Origin: Kappaphycus alvarezii | Taxonomy: Eukaryota > Rhodophyta > Florideophyceae > Gigartinales > Solieriaceae | NCBI GenBank assembly: GCA_002205965.3 | Contig: NADL03000599.1 | Location: 930,001 to 994,000 of the forward strand | Direction: 5' to 3' | DNA: 64,000 bases | Part shown: piece after piece, positions 1-9,526 of the stretch | Numbering within the stretch: position 1 is the first letter of the stretch | How the letters are laid out: every line of letters begins with the position of its first letter | The notes under the pieces: model-generated | What the model saw: only the letters and a program-made list of their open reading frames with translations | Database searches by the model: none | What the model was told of the DNA's origin: nothing | Translations under genes and position numbers: made by a program

Positions 1-1741
1 ATTATTCCGCCGTCAATGCAGAACTTTTGAGCAAGTCTAAAGACAAACATAAGCCTTAAGAGATTACTAGCCGTGCGATAGAAGCTAGGCTTGATCCGAT
101 GCGTCTCACTAAATCGGTTTTGGGGATGGAAAAACTTTTAGTGGAAGCCAGGTTTAGCGAGGAAGCCAAGGTAGGGCTACTTCGCAACGCCGCAATGGAA
201 CTTCGCGACCACGTTCGGTGATTACACAACGCAGCCCAAGGACTATGAGACAATCGTAGCAGTCGTCACTGGTTCCGATGAGGCTTAGAATGCATTTGAG
301 CCTGCCCAACAGAACACCAATCCTCTATCAACCTTAATGCTGACATGAATATCGACTTTAGCTTAAGTAAGGGTAGCGGGAGAAAGGGGCAAAAATGCCT
401 GTTAATTACAATGGAAAAGACGGCGCCGCGGTGCCAGAAGTCGAAGGAAAGGTTGATAACTTTGTAACAGCCTTCCGAGACCGCTTTTTCACAATCAAGA
501 GGTATCAAAGTCAACTTGACTCGATCGAGGGCTCTACTGTGGCGGAGATTAAGTCGCCAGAGACGGATCGTGACCATGCTTATTCTTTCTCTCGCAAGCA
601 AGAGAATGGGACAAACTATTGACCTGATAAGTCCATCGCAATACTCGCTGCTCGAAATTAGGCAAGGTAGGGCATTAGGTATCGACTTATTGGAGTCACA
701 GAGAGAAATAATTTGACTGACAAAGGGGTTCTGTTGCAATACCAGATTCTAGCGGAGAAGAATACGATGATGAAGAGAAGATAGAGACCGTGTCAGTTGT
801 GATTAAGGGCTCAGACAGCGAAAAGTTTCAGATCTCAAACGCAACATCGAAGGGGAGCCTTCGAGTAGAATGAAGGGGGGAAATCAAGGAGTTCCCTTTG
901 CGTCGATTATAACGACCACCTTTGCTGGGGCTATCGTCCCCTCAGAATCCACTACCACTACGCGTAATCGATAGGACCCGGAGGAAGATGAAAAATACAG
1001 TAAACCAGAAAGAACCGAGTAGAAAGAAGATCAAACGGAAGATAACCAAAGAAAAGGTCACAGAAATCACCTAAAGACGGTATGACTCATACTTTTCCCC
1101 GAAAATAAGACTCTTAACGCTCTTTTTAATGCCAAAACATATCTCGCGTTTGGACCACCACTTCAAAGCAACGCGATAAGGGAGCAAGGGTTACGTAAAA
1201 GCGACAGAACCGTGTACGCAGATGAAGGAAGGTCTCAAAGCAAAATTTGCCTTAGAGTTCCCAATTTTACTATCTACGACACGGAAGCGCAAGCATCGTC
1301 CGACAAAGAGGCACCGCTAGCGACTTTCTCGTCTGGGATTACCGAAAAACTTTATCAAACACCGAAGTCAGTCAACCGCACTATCACTGCAGCGAACGGT
1401 GTTAGGTGCAAAGCGGACGTGATTTTAAGAAGCGCACCCATGTGGTTCGGAAGATTATTGGTTCCCTTGATTTTACAGTCGTCAACGGATCTCAGTTGAC
1501 TCCCGTATTATCGCCCGAAGATAGAGGCTTTTAGAGCTATCTTAAAATAGACAAGGACTGCTACATTGAATAACGAACCAAGGACTACCTTGTTTAACTG
1601 GTTCCCTGAATTCGCATCCTAAAACGCATGGGTTCCTATCGAAGAAAGAGAAGATACCGAAAGCTAGGACTTCACCTCTTCTTCCTCTGCAGTGCCCTCC
1701 GAAGATGAAGTTTTCAAGAATTCTAGAAGCGGAGATAAGGG
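1..1741 (+). mobile_element. Decayed Ty3/gypsy retrotransposon, left part (gag/protease region)
   Basis: No intact frame survives, but conceptual translation of the plus strand gives protein-like stretches broken by stops and frameshifts. One at about 75-220 reads like a helical capsid segment (…LVEARFSEEAKVGLL…). Another at 1212-1499 and just beyond resembles the retropepsin region that precedes gypsy reverse transcriptase. The assignment rests mainly on the right-hand part of the same element (9527 onward), which contains clear gypsy reverse transcriptase on the same strand. The copia element at 1747-9521 splits the two halves and is flanked by a 5-bp duplication. The element enters from the left edge, so its 5' LTR is not seen. 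Confidence 0.6.
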
Positions 1742-1746
1742 GTCTG
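1742..1746. repeat. Target-site duplication GTCTG, left of copia element
   Basis: GTCTG lies directly before the 5' LTR and recurs at 9522-9526 directly after the 3' LTR. It defines the LTR limits, implying that the 5' LTR begins TTTTAG (mutated from the TGTTAG of the 3' LTR) and that both LTRs end in TATTA. Confidence 0.85.
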
Positions 1747-2193
1747 TTTTAGAAATGGACAGTTCCCGACCTGACTATCCGCTCCTACACGGGTAGTGCC
1801 GCAGCATCTCATGACATGTTGATGGAGTGATGTCTTGAACTGGATCCTAAAGGTTCCTGAATAAATAAGACCGGGATACTGGATTGGTTCTAAACATATG
1901 CATGGATTATAGCTATTTCAGATAGATTTTTATGCTTTGATGTTATATTCTCTATTCAGAATATAGTGCCATCGTCAGCATGGATGACCATGCGATCAGT
2001 CTGGAGTTTTTCTGATTACCAGAACTACGATTGCCAGCACTGAAATAGACGAGAAATGTGAGTATTCAAACTAGAGTAGTTTACTGGTCTGGATGACTAT
2101 CACTGTAGGTGACAGAATCCGGACCAAGGAGTAAAGAGAAAGGTAAGAACACATTCCAACTCCGAGTCCACTGTAGTAGCTATTGTGTTATTA
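1747..2193 (+). repeat. 5' LTR of copia element
   Basis: 447 bp, aligned by eye without gaps to 9075-9521. I count four differences: G to T at position 2, ATGACATG versus ATGAAATG, GAACACATT versus GAACTCATT, and GTGTTATTA versus GTGCTATTA. This is about 0.9% divergence, so the insertion is recent compared with the surrounding relics. The LTR ends in TA rather than the usual CA. Confidence 0.95.
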
Positions 2194-2194
2194 G

Positions 2195-2206
2195 TGGTAG
2201 CATCGC
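2195..2206 (+). promoter_or_regulatory. Putative primer-binding site of copia element
   Basis: TGGTAGCATCGC begins 1 nt after the 5' LTR end. Its TGG start matches the complement of a tRNA 3' CCA, as in LTR-retrotransposon primer-binding sites. The cognate tRNA was not identified. Confidence 0.5.
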
Positions 2207-2275
2207 TTTTTAGGATTCTTTGTTTTCTTCTCTTTCCTTATCCCTTTATCTTCTTTTACTTTTTGTTCTACGTCA

Positions 2276-3049
2276 ATGATGGATGATGACCTAGGGAAGA
2301 AGGCATCTCGCTTTAAGGCCAATCGCGGGGAAGACTTTCATCTCTGGGCTCTACGTTTTGAGGCACTTGCAGAGTATAAGGAGGTATCAACAGTAATTTT
2401 TGAGAACGATATTGGTGATCTGAAGCCCGAGGACTTGACCACTGATGTTAAGGCTAAGCTTTAAAAGGCACGTGCACTGCTCTTGATGTGTTTGGGCCCA
2501 AAAACCGTTCGGACTGTTGCCAAAGATAAGGTTAATCCTTATAAGATGTATAAACTACTTGAGGAGAGGTATACTACTAAGACGCCGGCCAGTCGCGTGC
2601 AGCTTCAAACGGAGCTACATCAGCTGAAATGTGGTCCTGGTCAGACGATAAGCGAGTTCGTGGACAAGATGGAGGGAATATTTAATCAGTTGGAAGCCGC
2701 GGGAGGTCCAGTGCTTGAGTCACTGAAAGGGCCAACAATATTAGCCATGTTTGGGAATGTGGATGAATCACCGTATGCGCCGGTGGTGTCAGCGTTGCAG
2801 ACGCTGGCTGATGACAAATTGACATGGGAGGCGGTAACAACTCCATTCCTCTTAGAGTATACCTCCCGCAACAGAGGTTCAGTTGGACCTAGCAGCAGCG
2901 GTGGGACTATTGGCGGACACAGCAGACCGCGGGCACTGAGGTCGATGGCTAAAGTAAGATGCCTCGGCTGTAATCAGTTCTGTCACTATTAGAGAAACTG
3001 CCCAAGAAAAGGTTTAAAAATCCAGGACAAGCGTGGCAATAAATCGCGT
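2276..3049 (+). pseudogene. Copia gag (capsid/nucleocapsid), disrupted
   Basis: The frame starts at ATG 2276, about 80 nt after the 5' LTR. It reads through a capsid-like region of the copia gag type (segment …YKLLEERYTTKTPASR… and a helical continuation). It ends in a CX2CX4HX4C zinc knuckle at about 2960-3005 that would bind packaged RNA. Two in-frame stops break it: TAA at 2462-2464, and TAG at 2990-2992, which falls inside the zinc knuckle between His and the last Cys. The same frame continues into protease, so gag and pol were originally one polyprotein. As it stands the product would be truncated after 62 residues. Confidence 0.85.
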
Positions 3050-4444
3050 GTGACGTTTGGTGGACAGAAATCATTGATCTCGAGGTTTAATCGCAGCCGG
3101 AACTTGGACTTTGTAGTAGACTCTGGTGCGTCTACGCACATGATTCGCGACAGATCTATGCTTACAGGTGATGTGACTTCATCACAGATGACTGTATCGA
3201 TCGGCGATGGTCGGGACCTGAAATCTACTGCTAAAGGCTCGCTCGTTATATGGACATCCCAACCTGTAAAAGAAGGACGTAAGTTAGTACTGAGGAATGC
3301 ACTACAAGTGCCGGAACTGGAAAGCAATCTGCTTTCGTGTGCAGAGCTTTCGCGATCTGGTTTCTTTACGCTCTTCGAGAACCAGCATTTTTCTATTTTG
3401 AGGGATGGCGACACAGTAGCTCGAGGGAGCATGAAAGAGGGACTATTTATCCTCAATGCATATTTAGACCCGAAAGAAAGGGAAAATATTGCAGCTGAAA
3501 GCAAAGTTGGTGCTGATCTCTGGCACCAGAGACTGGGACGTGTGAACAAACAAAGCGTAATGAACATGTTGAGATCAGACGCTGAAAATGGGATGAATTA
3601 AAATGACCATGGAAAAGCTGGAAAGGACTGTGAGAGCTGTGTTAAAGGAAAACTGCACCGCTCAAGTCTAAAGCCAAGGGACAAGAAGCCCAACACCCCT
3701 GGGGAGATCATTTATTCTGACGTTTGTGGGCCTATGTCAGTGGATAGTATTGGAGGTGCAAGATACTTTGTGACTTTTTCTGATGGCTTCTCAAGTCAAA
3801 AATATATTAAGACTATATCAAAGAAGAATAAAGTATTGGACAGCTTCATGCGCTACCACAGATGGTTTGAGAGAAAGTTTGATTCCAAAATCAAGTTGCT
3901 TTATTCACACAATGGAGGAGAGTATGAGGCACTCCAGGGATACTTGGAGGAGCACGGCATTAAGAGTGAGTTCTCTGCTCCATACATGCCTGAGCAGAAC
4001 GGCGTGTCCGAAAGGGTCAACCGCACTGTAATGGAAATGACACGAGCAATGATGGATCAAGCGGGGCTACCATCGTCATTCTGGGCGAAAGCGGTGACGA
4101 CTGCTACTGAACTGAGGAATGTCATTGGGTCCCGTGCGCATGGAGGTAAGACACCAATTGAAGTGCTAACAGGAGAGAAGCCAGGAATAGGGCACATTAG
4201 GATGTTCGGTTGTGAGGCGTGGGTGCATGTACCCAACCGCAAGAAGTTAGATATGAAGGCGAGGAGGGGTATCGTGCTCCGGAGCCTCGCACACTTAAAC
4301 TACAGAACATGGGACATTGAGAAACGCCGAGCATACACAACTCGTCATACCATTATCAATGAGAGTGTGTTTCCAGGGAAGGAGTGGCGTTCCCTTAATC
4401 AGAATAAGAAAGCATTGGATGCGTGGTATCGAACATGTTACTGA
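3050..4444 (+). pseudogene. Copia protease and integrase region, disrupted
   Basis: This continues in the gag frame. The aspartic protease motif DSGAS lies near 3120. A GAG-pre-integrase segment (WHQRLGRVN) and an HHCC-type zinc region follow, the latter crossing a TAA at 3599-3601. The integrase core then reads YSDVCGP, a GGEY block and a GVSERVNRT block. The second catalytic acidic residue appears lost: the usual D in the S/T-D-NGGEY motif is His (YSHNGGEY, about 3905-3930). The frame ends at a TGA (4442-4444), and homology resumes in frame 1 from about 4423, so there is a frameshift between integrase and reverse transcriptase. The copy could not integrate autonomously. Confidence 0.88.
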
Positions 4445-5053
4445 GTACAGAGCCAGAGGCTACTGACGAAGGGATCTCTGATGTTACTGAGAATTACATC
4501 GAATTGGAGGACTACGAAGTAGCCTCTGACGAGGCAACTGACTCTGATGAAGGCAATGCGCTTATACATAGTGAAAACACTGCCCAGGAATCGCATCTGG
4601 CAACTGATAATGTGTTGTCGTTGTCTGGGACAGAGGCTTTGACTCACATACCGCTTCAAGAGTCAGAGCGCATAAAAAGGGTGAGAAAACCAGTGAATAG
4701 ATGTGGATTTTCTGGCAGTCACAGTGCAAATGCAGCAAACGCAAACCAACCCCTTCCCTCGACGATTGAGGAGGCCTTGAGCTCTGATGAGTCAGAGCAG
4801 TGCAAAGCGGCTATTGAATCTGAGGTTCAGTCTTTACTGAAAAATTCGACTTGGACCGCGACAGAGGGTCTTGAGGACGTCAAAGTAATTGAAAGTAAGA
4901 TGGTTTTCACTAAGAAGTACAAATCTGATGGCAGTATAGAGCGTTACAAAGCCAGACTTGTTGCAAAGGGGTTCCAACAAGGAGATGTTGAGAATGTTTA
5001 CGCTCCGGTTGTTGACTTTTCTAGCATTCGCATTGCTGCCGCTGTGGCAGTAT

Positions 5054-5057
5054 CTAG
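5054..5057. repeat. CTAG target-site duplication of piggyBac-like element (left copy)
   Basis: CTAG abuts the left end TGTCTAT of the inserted element and recurs at 7820-7823, abutting the right end ATAGACA. Removing the element plus one CTAG rejoins the copia reverse-transcriptase frame exactly. Confidence 0.8.
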
Positions 5058-5076
5058 TGTCTATCCGTCATGGCAC

Positions 5077-5094
5077 TGTCCTCATATGAGGACA
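5077..5094. repeat. Palindromic subterminal repeat, left end of piggyBac-like element
   Basis: TGTCCTCATATGAGGACA is a perfect 18-bp palindrome. An identical copy lies at 7787-7804 near the right end, and a degenerate one at about 56124-56140. Confidence 0.85.
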
Positions 5095-5278
5095 AAAAAA
5101 ATAGGGAGTACTGTACTGTACTGTGGTGGTCAAATAATTTTTTTTGTCCCAATATTTATTAGTAAAATATGGCACTATAAGGATTTACTTACAGTGGAGT
5201 TCGACTGACCGACGTACTGAAGACGCAATAGCTTCCAACTCTATATACTCCCAGTCACTTCCTCACATCCATCACTGG

Positions 5279-5346
5279 GATGGTGGCCTATAGTGCGAAT
5301 CGTAGGTTGCTGACCCAGAGATCGTGAATTCGATTCTCGCTGGGGT
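5279..5346 (+). repeat. tRNA-like / SINE-head sequence inside piggyBac-like element
   Basis: The stretch resembles the internal pol III promoter of a tRNA gene. A TGGCCTATAGTGCG A-box-like block lies at 5284-5297. AATTCGATTCT at 5327-5337 is close to the GGTTCGANTCC B box. No full cloverleaf forms: the T-stem has one mismatch, the anticodon stem is poor and no acceptor partner is present. A degenerate tRNA or a tRNA-derived SINE head is therefore likelier than a functional tRNA. An 8-bp inverted repeat CTGTCTCA/TGAGACAG follows at 5401-5443. It lies between the left end and the 3' end of the transposase frame. Confidence 0.4.
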
Positions 5347-5611
5347 TCTGGAAGGAGTTCGAAAATTCCAACGGGAACTCGACTGTTTGTGAAAAAGCTG
5401 CTGTCTCAGTGCGCCTTTAGGCATTTACTTGAACATGAGACAGAATACGGTGACATCTCATAAAGGGATAATTCCGTACACCATAGACGGCAGATAACTT
5501 CACAAGTCAGATGACGCAAGTAAAACCAGTAGGGGGCAATAGAAATAGAACACATTGATCATTTTTTCTTTTAAAACAAAAAGTCACACTATTTTATATC
5601 AACTTGGAATC

Positions 5612-7509
5612 CTATTTGAGATCCATATGATGTTTCTCGCCCACGTGGTCCATGAATGAACACCTTTTTTTGATCGCGTGACAGAAATAAACATCACCAA
5701 GGCCGTTGTCCCGGCAAGTAGAACAAAGAAATTTTGACTTACTGACCTTACAAACTCGACAGAGATCTTGGTAAGATGCGTTAGTATACTCACCATTACT
5801 AAATTTCCTCTTCTTGTTAGTTACAGCAAGATGAGTTCCAATCCCTGGAACAGGGTCCAATATATCGTTGCCATCCTTATTTTGTAAGCAGTTAGATGCC
5901 CTACGTGATATCGAATCAAACTTGTTCTCAATGAGTTCTTTGACAAGCAGCTCATAAAACTTGGATTGTGATAAGCAGAGTCTTGGACCGAAAGAATGCT
6001 TATATAGTAAAAATGAAGCAACAATTATGATCGACAGGAGAGGGGAATTGACCCTGAGCGACCAATTTTTGACTTCCAATTTCTTCTCAATTCCAAGGGT
6101 ATCTTGCCTACATCTGTTGTGACGATCGACTTGAGAACCCGTGTCGTAGTACCTCTCCACAACATCTGGAACTGCAATCTCGAATTCCACTTTCATTGCC
6201 TCGCCATCCACATTTCTCCATCTTTCCCTACAAATTGGGGTTCCCTGATTGGTTGTATGGAAACTGCTGAAGAAAAATCTTCGTTCTCTCTCCATCCAAA
6301 ACACAGCCATTACAGATTTGTTGGTGTCAGGATTCTTCGAAACCATCAAGATATGATCTCCGCGCTCCGTGAGCTCCTGTGACGAAAAGTGTTGCATCGG
6401 AAATCCCTTAACCGAATTCTTGACCACACCAATATATCTCGTTCCATATATCATCAAGGCTTCCGCAGTTGACAACGATGCAAAAAATAAATCCCCACAT
6501 TCGACGCGACCTGTCTTCAGCCAAGGTTGAACAAGACGAAGTGTAAGTGCGGTGGTGTGATAGAATCGCTCTGTGAAGTCACGCCGAAGGCCACCCGTTT
6601 TCCCCATCACGAGCTCCAATCTCAACATTATTCCAGATTGGCCACATGCGGAAGCCTTCAACTCGCAGCCATTCTCGGGCTTTCTGTCATAGGCAACGTA
6701 ATGTGGAAGTCCTTTTTTGATCCAATCTCCCCCGAGACAGTACCATCTGCTAATACTTTCATCGACCCAGATATGAGAAGATGGAGTGACATATTGCCTG
6801 CGGTGGTCATTGATGGCTTTCAAAAATCCACTTACCAGAGACCATCTCGAGTCATCCAAGGGCCTTTCCTCCCGTTTAGAAGTAAGACTGAAGCAAATGT
6901 TTGCCAGAATCAGCTCAAATCTTCTACGTTACATGATCTTTTAAAAACCGGTGCTGGAATGTACTTCAATCCAGATTCACTCCAGAGGTCGCGGCGGTTT
7001 GAAAATGAAAACCTTGTCATAAGTATGAGAATCCGAAAGAACTTCAATATCTCTCCTGACGAGACGGGATGATTTCCAATGGCATTCAATCGATCATTTG
7101 TAACGTCAAGCATGAAGGTTAGGTGACGGGGCGGAAACATGCTCATAAGGAATTCAAATGGCGATAAATCTCGAGGAGCACAACCATACGCGAGAGTATT
7201 ACCAAAGAAGCCAATTATTTTGCAGCTTTTCTCGGATAAATTTTTATTAATAGGTGTGAAAACCTCCTGATTAGTCCATGATCGTCCATGAGAAAGAACA
7301 GGTGCATCTGATTTATGCGCCAGGGAATCATCGGAATTCCCATCTGATGCAGACGAAGACAGTTGAGGAGCGCCCAAACCTTCATGTACGGCTTCGTTTG
7401 GCAATTGAGCGGTTCCTTCTTCCACTAGGACATCTGTTGGAGGTATTCCAGCTTTGATGTTGACAATCTTCAACGTGACAGTTTTGAGACGGTCATTTTC
7501 GTCTTCCAA
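5612..7509 (-). pseudogene. piggyBac-like transposase, one frameshift
   Basis: Two overlapping-homology frames on the minus strand make one transposase. The N-terminal part (7509-6910, about 199 aa) carries the SPFEFL…TNDRL region typical of the start of piggyBac proteins. The catalytic part and C-terminus (about 6920-5612, 415+ aa) contain the WVDESISRWY block, the GDLFFASLSTAE block, the D-bearing YYDTGSQVDRHN block and a CX2C…CX2C…C…H cysteine-rich finger at the end, as in the family's terminal zinc ribbon. The two parts are offset by a single-nucleotide shift near 6925: the second frame continues smoothly upstream as RRFELILAN. No ATG begins the first frame (it opens at a TTG after a stop). 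In the block where the first catalytic Asp is usually expected the protein reads ACGQSG, with no Asp. Confidence 0.85.
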
Positions 7510-7786
7510 GCTGACCCATACAAGCGCTTATATTCCGCAGCTGACGTAGCAAGGGAACCACAGCAGTGAATGAGATTTCCTGCAACGGTTCGTGGATCTT
7601 TTTTTCCTGAAAATTGAGGGGGAAATCGATTTGTATCGCGTCAGGGAAAGTTGTTCCTGCGTTCAACTGAGTGGGAATTCTCGAAAAGTTTGTTTTGATC
7701 GAGTATCCACATGTTTAAAAGAGTACGTGGGAACTAAGAAAAGGCGGCTAAAAAATTTTGTTTTTAAAAAAATAGTTGGTAAAAGT

Positions 7787-7804
7787 TGTCCTCATATGAG
7801 GACA
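7787..7804. repeat. Palindromic subterminal repeat, right end of piggyBac-like element
   Basis: This is identical to the 18-bp palindrome at 5077-5094. It is followed by the outer ATAGACA end (7813-7819) and the second CTAG (7820-7823). Confidence 0.85.
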
Positions 7805-8316
7805 ATGGTGCAATAGACACTAGAGGTCTGCATATACACCATCTTGATATGAAGACTGCATTTATCAATGGAGTTTTAGATGAAAACGAACGCATCTACA
7901 AAGCCCCTCCCAAGGGAATGGATTTGGGCCTGCCAGAGGGCCATGAATTTCAGCTCAGCAGAGGTATTTACGGTTTGAAGAGAGCTCGACGCACATGGAA
8001 CGAGATTCTTGACAAAGTCTTGTGTGAACTGGGATTTAGGCAGTTCAAGTCGGAGCCATGCATGTATGAAGCGACGGTCAACAACGAGCCAATTTACTGC
8101 TTGGTTTATGTCGATGACATTTTAGTCATGGGTTATACTGAGGAAGGTATCAGTACTGTCAAGAGGCGCTTAAGTGATCGCTTCAGACTGTCAGACTGTG
8201 GCCAGGTTGACAAATTTCTTGGTGTTGAGTTCAAGCGTGTTGGCGAACATGGAGATTGTGTGTTCCTGAGCCAGAGACTCTATGCACTAGAGGTATTGGA
8301 CAGGTTTGGTACGTAG

Positions 8317-9040
8317 GAGTCAAAATCAGTTTCCACACCTGCAGTGAAAGAGTCAGTGGTTGCTGACTCGGAACCGTTTGATGTATCACGATACAAAGAT
8401 ACTATCGGAAGTCTCCTTTACTTCTCTACACGTACCCGTCCAGATCTAGCCTATGCGGTTGACATTTTATCTCGAAAGTCAGGTAACCCAACGAAGGCAG
8501 ACTGGGCTGCAGTCAAAAGAGTGGTTAGATATCTACGGGGGACAGTTGACTTTCGCGTGATTTTCCGCCCATCTGAAGATCCAGCAGATTCACTGATTGA
8601 TTATTCGGATGCTGATTGGGCTGGTGACACCAGCGATCGGACGTCAAACAGGACAGGAAATTCTTTACGGAGATGCTCCAGTGTTTTGGGGCTGTAAGAA
8701 GCAGACAGGAGTAGTCCTATTGTCAAGTGAGGCCGAATACGTAGCTCTCTCCGATTGATGCAAAGTGGTGATATTAGTTTATTGTGGGAGTTCGGTATGT
8801 TGAGTGGTGAGGCAACTAGTGTACGAGGATAACACTGGTGCCATCACGTGGTCAAATGGAGAGCGACGATCAAAGTATGTCGACACCCCATACCATTTCG
8901 TTCGAGAATTGATTGCAGAGGGCTTGATTACTGTAGTATAACGTCCTACAAACAGGATGCTAGCGGATCTTATGACTAAGACACTCAGCGGATCAAAGTT
9001 CCAAGACCTGAGGACGATGATCAATGTGATATGCTCAAAA
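8317..9040 (+). pseudogene. Copia RNase H region, disrupted
   Basis: After the TAG at 8314-8316 the same frame continues with the copia connection and RNase H region: YKDTIGSLLYFSTRTRPDLAYAV at about 8386-8460, then VVRYLRGT and YSDADWAGD near 8605-8635. A frameshift near 8660 moves homology to another frame (GDAPVFWGCKKQTG, then LSSEAEYVALSD). Further stops follow, and the C-terminal block YVDTPYHFVRELI lies at about 8877-8920. This domain would degrade the RNA strand during reverse transcription. It is unlikely to be functional here. Confidence 0.88.
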
Positions 9041-9065
9041 TATTGCTGAAGGGAGATGCAGCGTC

Positions 9066-9074
9066 AAGGAGGGG
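9066..9074 (+). promoter_or_regulatory. Polypurine tract of copia element
   Basis: AAGGAGGGG lies directly upstream of the 3' LTR, the position from which plus-strand DNA synthesis is primed in LTR retrotransposons. Confidence 0.7.
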
Positions 9075-9521
9075 TGTTAGAAATGGACAGTTCCCGACCT
9101 GACTATCCGCTCCTACACGGGTAGTGCCGCAGCATCTCATGAAATGTTGATGGAGTGATGTCTTGAACTGGATCCTAAAGGTTCCTGAATAAATAAGACC
9201 GGGATACTGGATTGGTTCTAAACATATGCATGGATTATAGCTATTTCAGATAGATTTTTATGCTTTGATGTTATATTCTCTATTCAGAATATAGTGCCAT
9301 CGTCAGCATGGATGACCATGCGATCAGTCTGGAGTTTTTCTGATTACCAGAACTACGATTGCCAGCACTGAAATAGACGAGAAATGTGAGTATTCAAACT
9401 AGAGTAGTTTACTGGTCTGGATGACTATCACTGTAGGTGACAGAATCCGGACCAAGGAGTAAAGAGAAAGGTAAGAACTCATTCCAACTCCGAGTCCACT
9501 GTAGTAGCTATTGTGCTATTA
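9075..9521 (+). repeat. 3' LTR of copia element
   Basis: 447 bp, starting TGTTAG and ending CTATTA. It differs from the 5' LTR at four positions by eye and is followed by the GTCTG duplication (9522-9526). Confidence 0.95.
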
Positions 9522-9526
9522 GTCTG

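Larger units (their letters stand above)
5058..7819 (-). mobile_element. piggyBac-like DNA transposon inserted in copia reverse transcriptase
   Basis: The 2762-bp element has imperfect terminal inverted repeats: outer TGTCTAT/ATAGACA, then an 18-bp palindrome TGTCCTCATATGAGGACA 12 nt further in on the left (5077-5094) and 8 nt further in on the right (7787-7804). It is bounded by 4-bp CTAG duplications. It encodes one transposase on the minus strand with the piggyBac DDE domain and C-terminal cysteine-rich finger. A 4-bp duplication fits piggyBac biology, but the canonical target is TTAA, so CTAG is unusual. Because it sits inside the copia element, it arrived after that copy. Confidence 0.85.
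4423..8316 (+). pseudogene. Copia reverse transcriptase, split by a piggyBac-like insertion
   Basis: The first part (4423-5057) runs from an acidic linker into the start of reverse transcriptase (SKMVFTKKY, RYKARLVAKGF, YAPVVDF). Homology stops at 5057 and resumes at 7824 with the next expected block (HHLDMKTAF, then GIYGLKRARRTW and the catalytic YVDDIL near 8107-8124). The two parts are in the same frame. The intervening 2766 bp (transposon plus one CTAG copy) is a multiple of three, so the insertion hit a frame that was open at that point. A TAG at 8314-8316 ends the frame, and homology continues past it to RNase H. Confidence 0.93.
1747..9521 (+). mobile_element. Ty1/copia LTR retrotransposon, nearly full length, coding region damaged
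   Basis: Two direct 447-bp LTRs (1747-2193 and 9075-9521) bound a gag-pol region with the copia domain order: zinc knuckle, protease, integrase, reverse transcriptase, RNase H. GTCTG flanks the element on both sides (1742-1746 and 9522-9526), a 5-bp target duplication as expected for copia. A primer-binding-like TGGTAGCATCGC follows the 5' LTR after 1 nt. A purine tract (AAGGAGGGG, 9066-9074) precedes the 3' LTR. A piggyBac-like transposon (5058-7819) interrupts the reverse transcriptase. The reading frame carries several stops and at least two frameshifts, so the copy is not autonomous. Confidence 0.95.

Noticed and set aside
266-739. 157-codon minus-strand frame
   Set aside because: It lies across decayed plus-strand gypsy sequence, starts without a convincing ATG and shows no domain.
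5279-5346. A functional tRNA gene
   Set aside because: B-box-like and A-box-like motifs exist, but the acceptor and anticodon stems do not pair, so no cloverleaf forms.
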